Assembly (NCBI GenBank): GCA_905339295.1
Contig: CAJPFI010000032.1
Coordinates: forward strand, 1-64,000
Origin: Burkholderiales bacterium
GTDB taxonomy: Bacteria > Pseudomonadota > Gammaproteobacteria > Burkholderiales > Casimicrobiaceae
Direction: 5' to 3'
DNA: 64,000 bases
In this document: positions 1-9,125 of the stretch, one piece after another
Numbering within the stretch: the stretch's first letter is position 1
Layout of the letters: each line of letters opens with the position of its first letter
Translations under genes and position numbers: made by a program
The notes under the pieces: model-generated
Seen by the model: the letters and a program-made list of their open reading frames with translations, nothing else
The model's database searches: none
Told to the model about the DNA's origin: nothing

Positions 1-141
1 GTACGCCTTCGCCTCCCCACCGTACTTCTTCGACAGCACCAGCGTCATCGCCGCCGTCAGCGTCGTCTTCCCGTGGTCCACGTGACCGATCGTCCCCACG
101 TTCACGTGCGGCTTCGTACGCTCGAACTTGCCCTTCGCCAT
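1..141 (-). CDS. tuf: Elongation factor Tu, N-terminal fragment (cut by window edge)
   Basis: The reverse strand encodes the first 47 residues of EF-Tu, the GTPase that delivers aminoacyl-tRNA to the ribosome. It begins [14 protein letters not shown] and contains the P-loop GHVDHGKT followed by TLTAAMT. The start codon is at 139-141 and the gene continues past the left edge. It lies downstream of tRNA-Tyr, tRNA-Gly and tRNA-Thr on the same strand, the arrangement of one of the two tuf copies in betaproteobacteria, so it is probably co-transcribed with them. The identification is secure despite the truncation. Confidence 0.97.
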   Translation of the reverse strand, partial: MAKGKFERTKPHVNVGTIGHVDHGKTTLTAAMTLVLSKKYGGEAKAY

Positions 142-256
142 CGCTATCTCCAGCTGTCTCGTGGTTTCGCCCGCCCCGACCGCCGGCGGCGCCGGGCGGC
201 TCGGGTCATTCCACCTGCCGGGCGAAAGCCGCACTGAGCCTTCGCCCGCCGTCCGT

Positions 257-331
257 TGGTGCCCATGGCGCGGATTGAACGCGCGACCTCTCCCTTACCA
301 AGGGAGTGCTCTGCCACTGAGCTACATGGGC
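257..331 (-). tRNA. tRNA-Thr (anticodon GGT)
   Basis: Read on the reverse strand this gives a full cloverleaf. The acceptor arm is GCCCATG/CATGGGC, the anticodon stem CTCCC/GGGAG closes the loop TTGGTAA (anticodon GGT), and the T-loop is TTCAATC. The 3' CCA is encoded (257-259). It is the third of three tRNAs transcribed towards tuf. Confidence 0.96.
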
Positions 332-464
332 GTGTCGTCGTCTTGCACGGCACGCCGGTCAGCGCACGCTATCCCCGCCACCGCTCCCGCCGTCCCGCCG
401 TCCCGCGCCCGCTCGCGCGTCACTCCGCTTCCGCGACCCGCCCGCAACGCCCGCGGGCAGGCGC

Positions 465-538
465 TGGAGCGGGTGAAGGGAATCGAACCCTCGTCGTAAG
501 CTTGGAAGGCTTCTGCTCTGCCATTGAGCTACACCCGC
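465..538 (-). tRNA. tRNA-Gly (anticodon TCC)
   Basis: The reverse-strand cloverleaf has acceptor arm GCGGGTG/CACCCGC, loop CTTCCAA (anticodon TCC), T-loop TTCGATT and an encoded CCA at 465-467. The outermost anticodon-stem pair is weak (G-A), as I recall from other betaproteobacterial tRNA-Gly(TCC). It lies between tRNA-Tyr and tRNA-Thr. Confidence 0.95.
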
Positions 539-556
539 GTTTCAGGAACCAGATGA

Positions 557-730
557 CAGAGGACAGGGATCAGACGCGGCGGAGATTCCCGGGGAGGCGC
601 ATCGGGCGCCGTGGGGGGCCATCGCCGCATGGGGTGATCGACTGCCGACCGTTACCGGACCTCCCCGACGCCACCCCGCGCGCCGTGCGCGGACTCCGGA
701 GACACGGCGGCAACTGATTCCTGTCCTCTG
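557..730. repeat. 17-bp inverted repeat between tRNA-Gly and tRNA-Tyr
   Basis: CAGAGGACAGGGATCAG at 557-573 is inverted at 714-730 (CTGATTCCTGTCCTCTG) with a single mismatch, enclosing about 140 bp. In the tRNA precursor the arms could pair and loop out the spacer between tRNA-Tyr and tRNA-Gly. The right arm is followed by further ATTCCTGATT copies (731-740). Function is unknown; it could be a processing structure or the remnant of a small repeat element. Confidence 0.7.
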
Positions 731-745
731 ATTCCTGATTCCCGA

Positions 746-831
<86 letters not shown>

Positions 832-843
832 GCGAAACCAGAA

Positions 844-873
844 ATTCTAGCAGGCGGACGGGCATGGCGTCAA
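844..873 (-). promoter_or_regulatory. Sigma-70 promoter of the tRNA-Tyr/Gly/Thr-tuf operon
   Basis: On the reverse strand, TTGACG (868-873) and TAGAAT (844-849) are separated by 18 nt. The predicted transcription start falls about 6 nt upstream of the mature 5' end of tRNA-Tyr. Both boxes are close to the sigma-70 consensus, unusual in such GC-rich DNA, as expected for a stable-RNA operon. Confidence 0.8.
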
Positions 874-1077
874 ACCGCCCTGCATCGCCGCGCGGACGAC
901 AGGAGTCCCACGGGTTTCCTTGCAAATCAACGGGTTGGCCGATCGCCCCCGCGAACTTTCCGCACCACGACCTCGACCGAGGCGGTCCGGCGCGTCCACC
1001 GCTCACGGCCAGGGCGCGGGCGGCCGCGCAGGCCCGCGCGGCATAATCGGGGGTCGAAAGCCGGGCGAGAGGGTCCG

Positions 1078-2388
1078 ATGCGCTGCTGCCATGCCGATTT
1101 CGCGCTCGTCGAGGGAAGCGACCGCGGCTTCACCGTCGGGATGCCCACGTTCACGTTCGGCGCGGGGGTCCTGGGCGAAGCCGGCGACAACGCGCGCGAC
1201 CTGGGCATGACCCGCGTCGCGCTGTACACCGACGCGAGGCTCGCCGGCGGCGAGCACGTCGGCACCGTCCGCGCGTCGCTCGCCGCCGCCGGGGTCGACG
1301 TCGCCGTCTACGACCAGGTGAGAATCGAGCCGGACGACGTGTCGTTCGAGGAGGCCGCGCGCTTCGCGGCCGACGGCCGCTTCGACGGCTACGTCTCGGT
1401 CGGCGGCGGCTCGGTGATGGACACCTGCAAGGCGGCCAATCTCTACGCGACGCATCCGGCGGCGTTCATGACGTACGTGAACGCCCCGATCGGCGAGGGC
1501 CGGCGCGTGCCGGGCGCCGTCAGGCCGCACATCGCCTGCCCCACGACGTCGGGCACCGGCTCGGAGACGACCGGCATCGCGATCTTCACGCTGCGCGCCC
1601 TGAACGCGAAGACCGGCATCATCTCGCGCCGGCTGATCCCGTCGATCGCGCTGGTCGACCCGGACGTCACGCGCTCGCTGCCGCCGGCGGCGATCGCGGC
1701 GACCGGATTCGATTGCATGAGCCATTCGCTCGAGTCGATCACCGCGCGCCCGTTCCCCCGCCGGCTCAATCCGGCCGTGGGCGCGGCGCGGCCGGTATCG
1801 CAGGGCGCCAACGCATTCTCCGACATGCTGGCGACCGAGGCGCTGAAGCTCGTCGGCGCGTTCCTCGAGCGCGCGGTGCGAGATGTGTCGGACGCCGAGG
1901 CGCGCACCGAGATGATGTACGCGGCGATGCTGTCCGGCATCGCGTTCAACGCCGCCGGCTGCCACCTGCCGCACGGGCTGTCGTACGCGGTGTCGGGCCT
2001 CGCGAAGGACTGGCACGTTCCGGGCTATCCCGCCGACCGGTCGCTCGTCCCGCACGGGATGGCCGTGGTGCTCAACAACCCGTCGGTGTGGCGTCACACC
2101 GCGCCCTCGTCCCCCGAGCGCCATCTGCATTGCGCGCACTGCCTCGGCGCGGACGTGCGCGGCGCGGGCCCCGACTTCGCCGGCGAGGCGCTCGCCACGC
2201 GCGTCGTCGAGCTGATGCGAGCGACCGGCATGCCCAACGGGCTCTCCGCGCTGGGATTCGACGACTCGCACGTCGACGCGCTCGCCACCGGCGCCGAGCC
2301 GCAGTACCGCGTCATCCGCAACGCGCCCGTCGACATCGGGCGCGACGAGCTCAAGGGCCTGTTTCGCGCGGCGATGCGGTACTGGTAG
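1078..2388 (+). CDS. Iron-containing alcohol dehydrogenase, hydroxyacid-oxoacid transhydrogenase (HOT/ADHFE1) type
   Basis: This 436-aa protein belongs to the group III (iron) alcohol dehydrogenases. Family members of the HOT type transfer hydride between a 4-hydroxy acid such as 4-hydroxybutyrate and an oxo acid such as 2-oxoglutarate, using tightly bound NAD. The N-terminal CCH motif (residues 3-5), the nucleotide-binding GGGSVMDT (109-116) and the PTTSGTGSE stretch (155-163) fit this subfamily. Predicted metal ligands are D212, H216, H299 and H326. The start is chosen because the HOT-type CCH motif follows it directly. Its 3' end overlaps the 3' end of phoR on the other strand by 38 bp. 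The substrate is not proven by sequence, and a simple alcohol dehydrogenase remains possible. Confidence 0.85.
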   Translation: MRCCHADFALVEGSDRGFTVGMPTFTFGAGVLGEAGDNARDLGMTRVALYTDARLAGGEHVGTVRASLAAAGVDVAVYDQVRIEPDDVSFEEAARFAADGRFDGYVSVGGGSVMDTCKAANLYATHPAAFMTYVNAPIGEGRRVPGAVRPHIACPTTSGTGSETTGIAIFTLRALNAKTGIISRRLIPSIALVDPDVTRSLPPAAIAATGFDCMSHSLESITARPFPRRLNPAVGAARPVSQGANAFSDMLATEALKLVGAFLERAVRDVSDAEARTEMMYAAMLSGIAFNAAGCHLPHGLSYAVSGLAKDWHVPGYPADRSLVPHGMAVVLNNPSVWRHTAPSSPERHLHCAHCLGADVRGAGPDFAGEALATRVVELMRATGMPNGLSALGFDDSHVDALATGAEPQYRVIRNAPVDIGRDELKGLFRAAMRYW

Positions 2389-3721
2389 GCGCATCGCCGT
2401 TCGCGGCCGCGTCGGCGGCGGGCTCGGGGTGCACGCGACGCGCCGGCAGGCGCACCGAGAACGTGCTGCCCGCGCCCGGGGCGCTCGCGATCTCGAGGTC
2501 GGCCTGGTGGCGCAGCAGAACGTGCTTGACGATCGCGAGCCCGAGCCCGGTGCCGCCGGTCGCGCGCGAGCGCGAGCGGTCGACGCGGTAGAAGCGCTCG
2601 GTCAGGCGCGGCAGGTGCTCCTTCCCGATGCCGATGCCGGTGTCGGTCACCGAGAACACGCCGGCGCCCTGCGGCTCCACGCGCCAGGCGAGCGCGATCC
2701 GGCCGCCGGGCGGCGTGTACCGGATCGCATTCGACACGAGGTTGGCGAACGCGCTGCGGATCTCGTCGCGGCTGCCGCTCACCGACGCGGCCCGGCCGAG
2801 GTCGAGCTCGACGGCGTGGCGGCCGCCCGACAGCGCCTTCGCGTCCGCGGACAGCTCGAGCATCAGCGGCAGGATCGCGAAGCGCTCGTCCGCGATCGGG
2901 GCGTGCTCGCTCTCGAGCGCCGAGAGCGCCAGCAGGTCGTCGACCAGGCGCTGCATGTTGCGCGTCTGGTCGTGCATCAGGCCGAGGTAGCGCGCGCGCT
3001 GCCGCGGGTCGAGCTCGATGTCCTGCATGGTCTCGACGAATCCGGCGATCACCGTGAGCGGCGTCTTGAGCTCGTGCGAGACGTTGGCGATGAAGTCGCG
3101 GCGCATGCGCGCCACCAGCTCGACCTGCGTCACGTCGTGCGACAGCAGCAGCTTCTCCTCGATGCCGTACGGCACGAGCTGCAGCGACAGCGTCCGGCGC
3201 GCCCCGTCCAGGTTCGTCTCGACCAGCACGCTCTCGCCGTAGTCGCCGGTGTCGACGTAGCGCAGGAACTCGGGCTGGCGAAGCAGGTTCACGATCGGCT
3301 GGCCCCGGTCGCGGTCCGGGTCGAGACCGAGCTGCGCGTGCGCCCGCGGGTTGGCCCATTCGATGCGGTTCGACGCGTCGAGCAGCACGACGCCGTCGGG
3401 AATCGCCTCGGCCGCCTCGCGGAAGCGCGCGATCGTGAGCTTGAGGTCGCGCTGGTAGGCCGAGCGCACGCGGACGCGCCGATAGATGGCCGAGAACGCG
3501 TCGGCCCAGGTCCCGCGGCCTTCCGGCGGCAGCGCGTCGAGCGGGCCGCGCGCCCACGCCGTGATCAGGCCGATGTGCCAGAGGTGGAACGCGACGATCG
3601 CGAGGAATCCGGCGATCGACACGGCGAGCCCCCAGCCCGGCCCGGCCGCGGCCCAGGTGACGAGCGCCGCGCCGACGACGCCCGCCGGCGCGATGAGGCC
3701 GGACCGGAAGACGGGGCTCAT
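2351..3721 (-). CDS. phoR: Phosphate regulon sensor histidine kinase PhoR
   Basis: This is a 456-aa membrane histidine kinase that autophosphorylates and passes phosphate to PhoB when phosphate is limiting. Two hydrophobic segments fill residues 8-55. A PAS domain follows (about 100-200, with IPDGVVLLD). The H-box FIANVSHELKTPL carries H216. The N-box (FANLVSNAIRYTP), G1 (VTDTGIGI), F (RFYRVD) and G2 (GTGLGLAIVK) boxes of the ATPase are all present. The start overlaps the phoB stop as ATGA (3718-3721), indicating translational coupling. A short Ala/Pro-rich tail after the kinase domain reaches into the convergent HOT gene. It is the last gene of the pst-pho operon. Confidence 0.95.
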   Translation of the reverse strand: MSPVFRSGLIAPAGVVGAALVTWAAAGPGWGLAVSIAGFLAIVAFHLWHIGLITAWARGPLDALPPEGRGTWADAFSAIYRRVRVRSAYQRDLKLTIARFREAAEAIPDGVVLLDASNRIEWANPRAHAQLGLDPDRDRGQPIVNLLRQPEFLRYVDTGDYGESVLVETNLDGARRTLSLQLVPYGIEEKLLLSHDVTQVELVARMRRDFIANVSHELKTPLTVIAGFVETMQDIELDPRQRARYLGLMHDQTRNMQRLVDDLLALSALESEHAPIADERFAILPLMLELSADAKALSGGRHAVELDLGRAASVSGSRDEIRSAFANLVSNAIRYTPPGGRIALAWRVEPQGAGVFSVTDTGIGIGKEHLPRLTERFYRVDRSRSRATGGTGLGLAIVKHVLLRHQADLEIASAPGAGSTFSVRLPARRVHPEPAADAAANGDAPTSTASPRETGP

Positions 3722-4407
3722 CTGGGCAGGGCGAGGCGGTAGCCGCTCCCCCTGACGGTCTGGATCAGACCCTGCTGGCCGAACGGCTCGAGCGCGAGCC
3801 TCAGGCGCCGGATGTGGACGTCGACGGTGCGCTCCTCGATGTAGACGCGGTCGCCCCACACCTGGTCGAGAAGCTGCGTGCGCGAATGCACGCGCTCGGG
3901 CCGGGCGAGGAAGTAGCGGAGCAGCCGGAACTCGGTCGGACCGAGACGCACCTCGGCGGCGCCGGCCGTGACGCGATGCGTCAGGGGATCGAGCGTGAGC
4001 GCCCCCGCCTGCAGCGGCTCCTGGGCCGCCTCGGGCGCCCTCCGGCGAAGCACGGCCTTGATGCGCGCCTTGAGCTCGCGCGGCGAGAACGGCTTGGTGA
4101 CGTAGTCGTCGACCCAGGCTTCCAGCCCGGCGACCCTGTCGGCCTCGTCGGCCCGCGCCGTCACCATGATGATCGGCAGCTCGCGCGTGCGCGCATCGGC
4201 GCGCAGCTGTTTCGCGAACGCGAGGCCGGATCGGCCGGGCAGCATCCAGTCGAGCAGCAGGAGGTCGGGCAGCGACTCCTGCATCATCCGCTCGGCCGAC
4301 TCGGCGTCGGCTGCCGTCCTGACCTCGTAGCCGGCGTCCTGCAGGTTGACCGTCAGCAGCTCGAGTATGGCGGGCTCGTCCTCGACCGCGAGGATCGTCG
4401 GCGTCAT
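3718..4407 (-). CDS. phoB: Phosphate regulon response regulator PhoB
   Basis: This 229-aa OmpR-type regulator activates phosphate-starvation genes by binding Pho boxes. The receiver domain (1-120) holds the acidic pocket ED (9-10), phospho-acceptor D53 in LLLDWMLPG, and the conserved Thr (MVTARAD) and Lys (DDYVTKPFS). The winged-helix effector domain contains the recognition region EERTVDVHIRRLRLAL. The start codon overlaps the phoU stop (4404-4407, ATGA) and its own stop overlaps the phoR start, so phoU-phoB-phoR form a tightly coupled unit. The Pho box upstream of pstS suggests that PhoB regulates this operon itself. Confidence 0.97.
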   Translation of the reverse strand: MTPTILAVEDEPAILELLTVNLQDAGYEVRTAADAESAERMMQESLPDLLLLDWMLPGRSGLAFAKQLRADARTRELPIIMVTARADEADRVAGLEAWVDDYVTKPFSPRELKARIKAVLRRRAPEAAQEPLQAGALTLDPLTHRVTAGAAEVRLGPTEFRLLRYFLARPERVHSRTQLLDQVWGDRVYIEERTVDVHIRRLRLALEPFGQQGLIQTVRGSGYRLALPR

Positions 4408-5111
4408 TCCCCTGCGACCTCCGCGCGGATCTGCTCGGCGGACGCGTGGCGGACGTCCTTGCCCTTGACGACCTGGACCACCGACTCCGCGATGTTCTTC
4501 GCGTGGTCGCCGATGCGCTCGATCGACTTGGCGATGAACACGGCCTCGAGCGCCGCCGTGATCGTGCGCGGATCCTCCATCATGAAGCTGATCAGCTGCC
4601 GCAGGATCGCGTTGAACGCGTGGTCGATCGCGTCGTCGTCGTCGACCACCTCGGCCGCGGCGTTCACGTCGAGGCGCGCGAACGCGTCCAGCGCCTTGTG
4701 GAGCATGCCCTGCGCACCCGATGCCATGCGCGCGACGTCGAAGTTGCGCGTGCGCGTGAGCCCCTCGTTGCCGCGGATGCCCGCGGCCTTGTACGCGACC
4801 TTCTTCACCTCGTCGCCGATGCGCTCCAGGTCGTTGACCACCTTGGAAACGGTCAGGACCATGCGCAGGTCCACCGCGGTCGGCTGGCGGCGCGCGATGA
4901 CCTGCGCGCACATCTGGTCGATGTCGACCTGGAACCGGTTGATCGCATGCTCGTCCGCCGCGACGGCGTCGATGAGCCCGTGGTCCTCGTCCTGCTCGAG
5001 CGCCTCGATCGCGCGCGCGAGCTGCCGCTCGACGAGCCCTCCCATCGAGAGGACGCCGCTGCGGATCGCCTCCATCTCGGCGTCGAACTGCTTGGACGTG
5101 TGGTCGCTCAT
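4404..5111 (-). CDS. phoU: Phosphate-specific transport system regulator PhoU
   Basis: This 235-aa protein has two helical PhoU repeats. It contains the family metal-binding signatures RIGDEVKKVAY in the first half and SIERIGDHAKNIAE in the second. PhoU damps PhoR kinase activity when phosphate is plentiful, probably by linking the PstSCAB transporter to PhoR, and limits uptake. Length and motifs are typical. It sits 28 bp after pstB and overlaps phoB by 4 bp, the common pst-phoU-phoBR arrangement. Confidence 0.97.
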   Translation of the reverse strand: MSDHTSKQFDAEMEAIRSGVLSMGGLVERQLARAIEALEQDEDHGLIDAVAADEHAINRFQVDIDQMCAQVIARRQPTAVDLRMVLTVSKVVNDLERIGDEVKKVAYKAAGIRGNEGLTRTRNFDVARMASGAQGMLHKALDAFARLDVNAAAEVVDDDDAIDHAFNAILRQLISFMMEDPRTITAALEAVFIAKSIERIGDHAKNIAESVVQVVKGKDVRHASAEQIRAEVAGE

Positions 5112-5139
5112 GCGCTGGACTCCTCGGGGCGGCGACGGA

Positions 5140-6000
5140 TCAGCCGAACCGCCCGGTGATGTAGTCCTCGGTTTCCTTCTTCCTCGGCTTGAAGAAGATC
5201 TCGTCGGTCCGGCCGAACTCGACCAGCTCGCCGAGGTACATGTACGCAGTGTAGTCCGACACGCGGGCCGCCTGCTGCATGTTGTGCGTCACGATGAGGA
5301 TCGTCACCCGCTTCTTGAGCTCGGTGACGAGCTCCTCGATGCTCGCCGTCGCGATCGGGTCGAGCGCCGACGTGGGCTCGTCGAACAGCATGATCTCCGG
5401 GTCGGTCGCGAGCGCCCGCGCGATGCACAGTCGCTGCTGCTGGCCGCCGGACAGGTTCGAGCCGACCTCGTTCAGGCGGTTCTTCACCTCGTCCCAAAGC
5501 GCCGCGGCCTTGAGCGAGTCCTCGACCTTCTCGTCGAGCGCGTTCTTCCTCGACACGCCGCGCACGCGCAGCCCGTACGCCACGTTCTCGTAGATCGACT
5601 TCGGGAACGGATTGGGCTTCTGGAACACCATCGACACGCGCATGCGGACCTCGATCGGGTCGACGTCGCGCGCGAGCAGGTCGGTGTTGTCGGGGTACAG
5701 GACGATCGTGCCCTTGTACCGGTTGCCCGGGTACAGGTCGTGCATGCGGTTGAAGCAGCGCAGCAGCGTCGACTTGCCGCAGCCCGACGGTCCGATCAGC
5801 GCGGTCACCCGGTTCTCGTGCACCGGCATCGTGATGTCCTTGAGCGCCTGGAACGTCCCGTAGTGGAACGACAGGCCGCGCGCTTCCGCCTTGAGCGGCG
5901 GCGCGGGTTCCGCGCCCGGCCGTGTCAACGCGGGCGCGATGCCGTCGCGCATCAGCGATCGGGTTCGAGGCGGCGCGGCGGAGTCCATGGGGTTCACCAT
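5140..6000 (-). CDS. pstB: Phosphate ABC transporter ATP-binding protein PstB
   Basis: This 286-aa ATPase energises high-affinity phosphate import. It contains Walker [10 protein letters not shown], the PstB-specific QKPNPFP in the Q-loop, the signature LSGGQQQR, Walker [13 protein letters not shown] and the switch His in VTHNMQQA. The start at 6000 (MVNPMDS) overlaps the pstA stop by 7 bp; an in-frame ATG at 5988 is the alternative. The first 35 or so residues before the ABC domain are a Pro/Ala-rich extension, longer than in the E. coli protein. Confidence 0.97.
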   Translation of the reverse strand: MVNPMDSAAPPRTRSLMRDGIAPALTRPGAEPAPPLKAEARGLSFHYGTFQALKDITMPVHENRVTALIGPSGCGKSTLLRCFNRMHDLYPGNRYKGTIVLYPDNTDLLARDVDPIEVRMRVSMVFQKPNPFPKSIYENVAYGLRVRGVSRKNALDEKVEDSLKAAALWDEVKNRLNEVGSNLSGGQQQRLCIARALATDPEIMLFDEPTSALDPIATASIEELVTELKKRVTILIVTHNMQQAARVSDYTAYMYLGELVEFGRTDEIFFKPRKKETEDYITGRFG

Positions 6001-6950
6001 TTGAGGTTCCTGCGCAACCGGTAACGCAGCCAGATCGCCAGCCCGTTCATCGTCAGCGTCATGAAGACGAGGATCGCGCCCGCCGCGGCGGCATTGGCGT
6101 GGAAGGCCTCGTCGGGACGCGAGGTCCAGTTGAACATCTGGATCGGCATCACCGTGAACGGCGCCTGCAGCCACTCGAGCGAGAGGTACGGGAACTCGGC
6201 GGTGACCGGCGCGGGCGGCAGGAACGCGATGAAGGTCAGCGCGCCGATCGTGATGATCGGCGCGGTCTCGCCGATCGCGCGCGACAGTCCGATGATCACG
6301 CCGGTCAGGATGCCCGGCATCGAGTACGGGACGATGTGGTCCCTGACGGTCTGCCACCGGGTGGCGCCGACCGCATAGGCGCCCTCGCGGATCATCGCCG
6401 GGATCGCGCGGATCGCCTCGCGCGTCGCGACGATGACGATGGGCAGGATCAGAAGCGCGAGCGTGAGCCCGGCGGTCTGCACGCTCTGCCCCAGCCCGAA
6501 CGCGTAGACGAACAGCCCGAGCGCGAGCAGCCCGTAGACGATCGACGGGACGCCCGCGAGATTCGTGATGTTGATCTCGATGACGTCGGTGATCCAGTTC
6601 TTCGGCGCGTACTCCTCGAGGTAGATGCCCGCCGCCACCCCGAGCGGCACCGCAACCACCGCGGTGACGATCATCACAAGCGTCGAACCGACCCAGGCCG
6701 ACAGGATTCCCGCCTGCTCGGCCCTGCGCGACGGGAACTGGGCGAAGAACTCCGGCCGCAGGCGCGACCAGCCGTCGATCAGCATGTCGACGAACAGCGC
6801 GAGGAACGTGAGGATTCCGATGCCGAGCGCGAGCAGGCCGAGTCCGATGAAGATCACGTCCCAGCGCCTGGCCGTGGCGATGAGCCTGCGCAGGTCCGCG
6901 GTCGAGCCCCTGACGGTCGTCGCGGCCGGCTTCGGCGGGATCATCGCCAT
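5994..6950 (-). CDS. pstA: Phosphate ABC transporter permease PstA
   Basis: This 318-aa inner-membrane permease has about six membrane segments, the first at residues 34-58. The cytoplasmic EAA loop that contacts PstB reads [20 protein letters not shown]. It pairs with PstC to form the phosphate channel. It begins 1 bp after the pstC stop and overlaps pstB, as expected for a coupled transporter operon. Length and motifs are normal for the family. Confidence 0.96.
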   Translation of the reverse strand: MAMIPPKPAATTVRGSTADLRRLIATARRWDVIFIGLGLLALGIGILTFLALFVDMLIDGWSRLRPEFFAQFPSRRAEQAGILSAWVGSTLVMIVTAVVAVPLGVAAGIYLEEYAPKNWITDVIEINITNLAGVPSIVYGLLALGLFVYAFGLGQSVQTAGLTLALLILPIVIVATREAIRAIPAMIREGAYAVGATRWQTVRDHIVPYSMPGILTGVIIGLSRAIGETAPIITIGALTFIAFLPPAPVTAEFPYLSLEWLQAPFTVMPIQMFNWTSRPDEAFHANAAAAGAILVFMTLTMNGLAIWLRYRLRRNLKW

Positions 6951-6951
6951 G

Positions 6952-7908
6952 TCAGTAGGCCTCCCGGAATCGCTTGCGCATCCAGAAGCCGATCAGGTTG
7001 AAGGACAGCGTGAGCAGCATCAGCGTCAGCCCCGCGGCGAAGATCGTCTGGTAGCCGACGCTTCCGTGCGGAAGGTCGCCCAGCGCCACCTGCACGATGT
7101 AGGCGGTGATGGTCGCCGCGGGCTCCAGCGGATTGAACGTCAGGTTGGGCTGCATGCCCGCCGCGACCGCGAGGATCATCGTCTCGCCGACCGCGCGCGA
7201 GATGCCGAGGATGTACGCGGCCGCGATGCCGGAAATCGCCGCGGGAACGACGACATGGACGGCGGTCTGCAGCCGCGTCGCCCCCATCGCGAACGAGCCC
7301 TCGCGCAGCGCCATCGGCACCGCGCGCATCGCGTCCTCGGAGATCGAGGCGACGGTGGGGACGATCATGATCCCCATCACGATGCCGGCCGAAAGCAGGT
7401 TGAAGCCCGGAAGCGACGGGATCAGCACCTGCAGGATCGGCGTGACGAACAGCAGCGCGAAGTAGCCGTAGACGATCGTCGGGACCCCGGCCAGCAGCTC
7501 GAGGACCGGCTTGGCGATCTCCCGCGCCCTGGGCGACGCGAACTCGGACAGGAAGATGGCGATCGTCGTCCCGAGCGGGATCGCGACGAGCAGCGCCACG
7601 ATCGAGCTCGTGATCGTGCCCGACAGGAGCACCATGATCCCGAAATGCGCGTCGTCGAACAGCGGCGTCCACTGCGTGTCGGTGAGGAACTGCCAGATCG
7701 GAACGTGCGTGAAGAACAGCACGCTTTCCTTCACCAGGACGTAGACGATGCCGGCCGTCGTCAGCACGGACACGAACGCCGCGAGGAACAGCACCGCCTC
7801 GATCGCGCGTTCCTTGAGGTTCCGGGAGAATTTCTTGGCCAGGCGCTCGCTGACCATGGTGGGCCGCCGTGCCGATCCCGGCACGGCAAGAGTCGATGCC
7901 GGCGACAT
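6952..7908 (-). CDS. pstC: Phosphate ABC transporter permease PstC
   Basis: This 318-aa permease has a first membrane segment at about 37-60 and the coupling loop REGSFAMGATRLQTAVHVVVP. The listed start gives a 17-residue leader (MSPASTLAVPG) before an internal Met, MVSERLAKK; translation could begin at that Met (7857), giving about 301 aa. It is separated from the upstream pstS by about 100 bp that include a strong hairpin (7968-7994), so it may be expressed at a lower level than pstS. Confidence 0.96.
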   Translation of the reverse strand: MSPASTLAVPGSARRPTMVSERLAKKFSRNLKERAIEAVLFLAAFVSVLTTAGIVYVLVKESVLFFTHVPIWQFLTDTQWTPLFDDAHFGIMVLLSGTITSSIVALLVAIPLGTTIAIFLSEFASPRAREIAKPVLELLAGVPTIVYGYFALLFVTPILQVLIPSLPGFNLLSAGIVMGIMIVPTVASISEDAMRAVPMALREGSFAMGATRLQTAVHVVVPAAISGIAAAYILGISRAVGETMILAVAAGMQPNLTFNPLEPAATITAYIVQVALGDLPHGSVGYQTIFAAGLTLMLLTLSFNLIGFWMRKRFREAY

Positions 7909-7967
7909 TATAGCGACCCCGAGGGTGAACGCCGCGCCCGGCTCGAGGCGCGCGGCGCGCCGCGAAG

Positions 7968-7994
7968 CCGGAGGGCCGCGCGTGCGGCCTCCGG
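7968..7994 (-). terminator. GC hairpin between pstS and pstC (attenuator or mRNA-stabilising stem)
   Basis: On the transcribed strand, arms CCGGAGGCCGC and GCGGCCCTCCGG pair over 11 bp with one bulged base, 13 nt after the pstS stop codon. There is no U-tract, so complete termination is unlikely. Such stems after substrate-binding-protein genes usually protect the upstream message or attenuate read-through. Equivalent hairpins follow the other two binding-protein genes in this window. Confidence 0.65.
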
Positions 7995-8007
7995 TGCGGA
8001 CCCGATG

Positions 8008-9006
8008 CTAGAGCTTCGCCTCGCGTGCGAGGAGTTCGTCGATCCGGACGCCGACCTCGGCCACGCCGCCGAACACCGTGCCGATCTTCTTCCGGGCCAG
8101 GTGCTCCCTGTTCATCGCGTAGGCCCTGTCGGGCAGCGGGACGTACTTCACTTCCCGGGCCAGCGCCGAGCCGTGCGTCAGGTAGAACTCGACGAACTTC
8201 CTCACCTCGGGCCGGTCGAGCGCCCTGGCGCTGACGTAGATGAAGATCGGGCGCGCGAGCGGCTGATAGGTGCCGTCCAGCACCGACTCCATCGAGGGCT
8301 TGACCGGGGGCTTGCCGGCCTTCTCGATGATCGGCACCGCCTTCAGCTTGCCCTGGTTCTCGGCATAGTACGCGTAGCCGAAATATCCGAGAGCGTTGAC
8401 GTCGCGCTGCACGCCCTGCACCAGCACGTTGTCGTCCTCGGACGCCGTGAAGTCGCCGCGCGACGACTTCGCCTTGCCGACGACGGCCTCGGTGAAGTAG
8501 TCGAAGGTGCCCGAGTCGGCGCCCGCGCCGAACAGCTTCATCGGCGCGTCGGGCCACGACGGGTCGACCTGATTCCACCGCAGGAGCTTGCCCTGGGCGG
8601 AGGGCTCCCACATCTTCTTCAGCTGCTCGACCGTGATGCCCTTGTCGAGGAACGTGTTCTTCGGATTGACCACGACGGTGAGCGCGTCGAAGGCGACCGG
8701 CAGCTCGTAGTACGTGATCCCTGCCTTCGCGCAGTCGTCCATCTCCTTCCTCAGGATCGGACGCGACGCATCCTGGATGTCGGTCTCGCCGCGGCAGAAC
8801 TTCTTGAACCCGCCGCCGGTGCCGGAGATGCCGACCGTGACCCTGATCGCGTTCCGCTCGGCCTTCTGGAATTCCTCGGCGACGGCCTCGGTCACCGGAT
8901 ACACGGTCGACGAGCCGTCGACCTTCACGAGCGCGCTCTGCGCGAGCGCCGCCGTGGAAACGGCCGCCGCCAGCGCGGCGGCAACGAGCCTGGGGGAAAT
9001 TCGCAT
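8008..9006 (-). CDS. pstS: Periplasmic phosphate-binding protein PstS
   Basis: This 332-aa exported receptor captures phosphate in the periplasm for PstCAB. A Sec signal peptide ([22 protein letters not shown]) ends near residue 22. The phosphate-binding loops include [11 protein letters not shown] (30-40), [12 protein letters not shown] and ADSGTFDYF, with [13 protein letters not shown] between them. The start at 9006 is the only one that places the signal peptide at the N terminus. It is first in the operon, 53 bp downstream of a Pho box, and is followed by a hairpin before pstC. Confidence 0.97.
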   Translation of the reverse strand: MRISPRLVAAALAAAVSTAALAQSALVKVDGSSTVYPVTEAVAEEFQKAERNAIRVTVGISGTGGGFKKFCRGETDIQDASRPILRKEMDDCAKAGITYYELPVAFDALTVVVNPKNTFLDKGITVEQLKKMWEPSAQGKLLRWNQVDPSWPDAPMKLFGAGADSGTFDYFTEAVVGKAKSSRGDFTASEDDNVLVQGVQRDVNALGYFGYAYYAENQGKLKAVPIIEKAGKPPVKPSMESVLDGTYQPLARPIFIYVSARALDRPEVRKFVEFYLTHGSALAREVKYVPLPDRAYAMNREHLARKKIGTVFGGVAEVGVRIDELLAREAKL

Positions 9007-9058
9007 GGGGTTCCTCGTGCGTTGGGGTTGTCCGATCCCCGGAGGGTAGGCCGCCGAT

Positions 9059-9076
9059 GTTACGGGGGCGTGACAG
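9059..9076 (-). promoter_or_regulatory. Pho box (PhoB-binding site) upstream of pstS
   Basis: On the reverse strand the site reads CTGTCAC-GCCC-CCGTAAC: two 7-bp half-sites at the 11-bp spacing of the classical CTGTCAT-N4-CTGTCAT Pho box. A further CCGTCAC lies upstream at 9087-9093 but out of the 11-bp phase. The site is 53 bp before the pstS start codon, where PhoB would replace a -35 element. Confidence 0.75.
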
Positions 9077-9125
9077 CGACGCGGGCGTGACGGGCACGGG
9101 AAGCCGCAGGAACGGCCTCCGCGAT

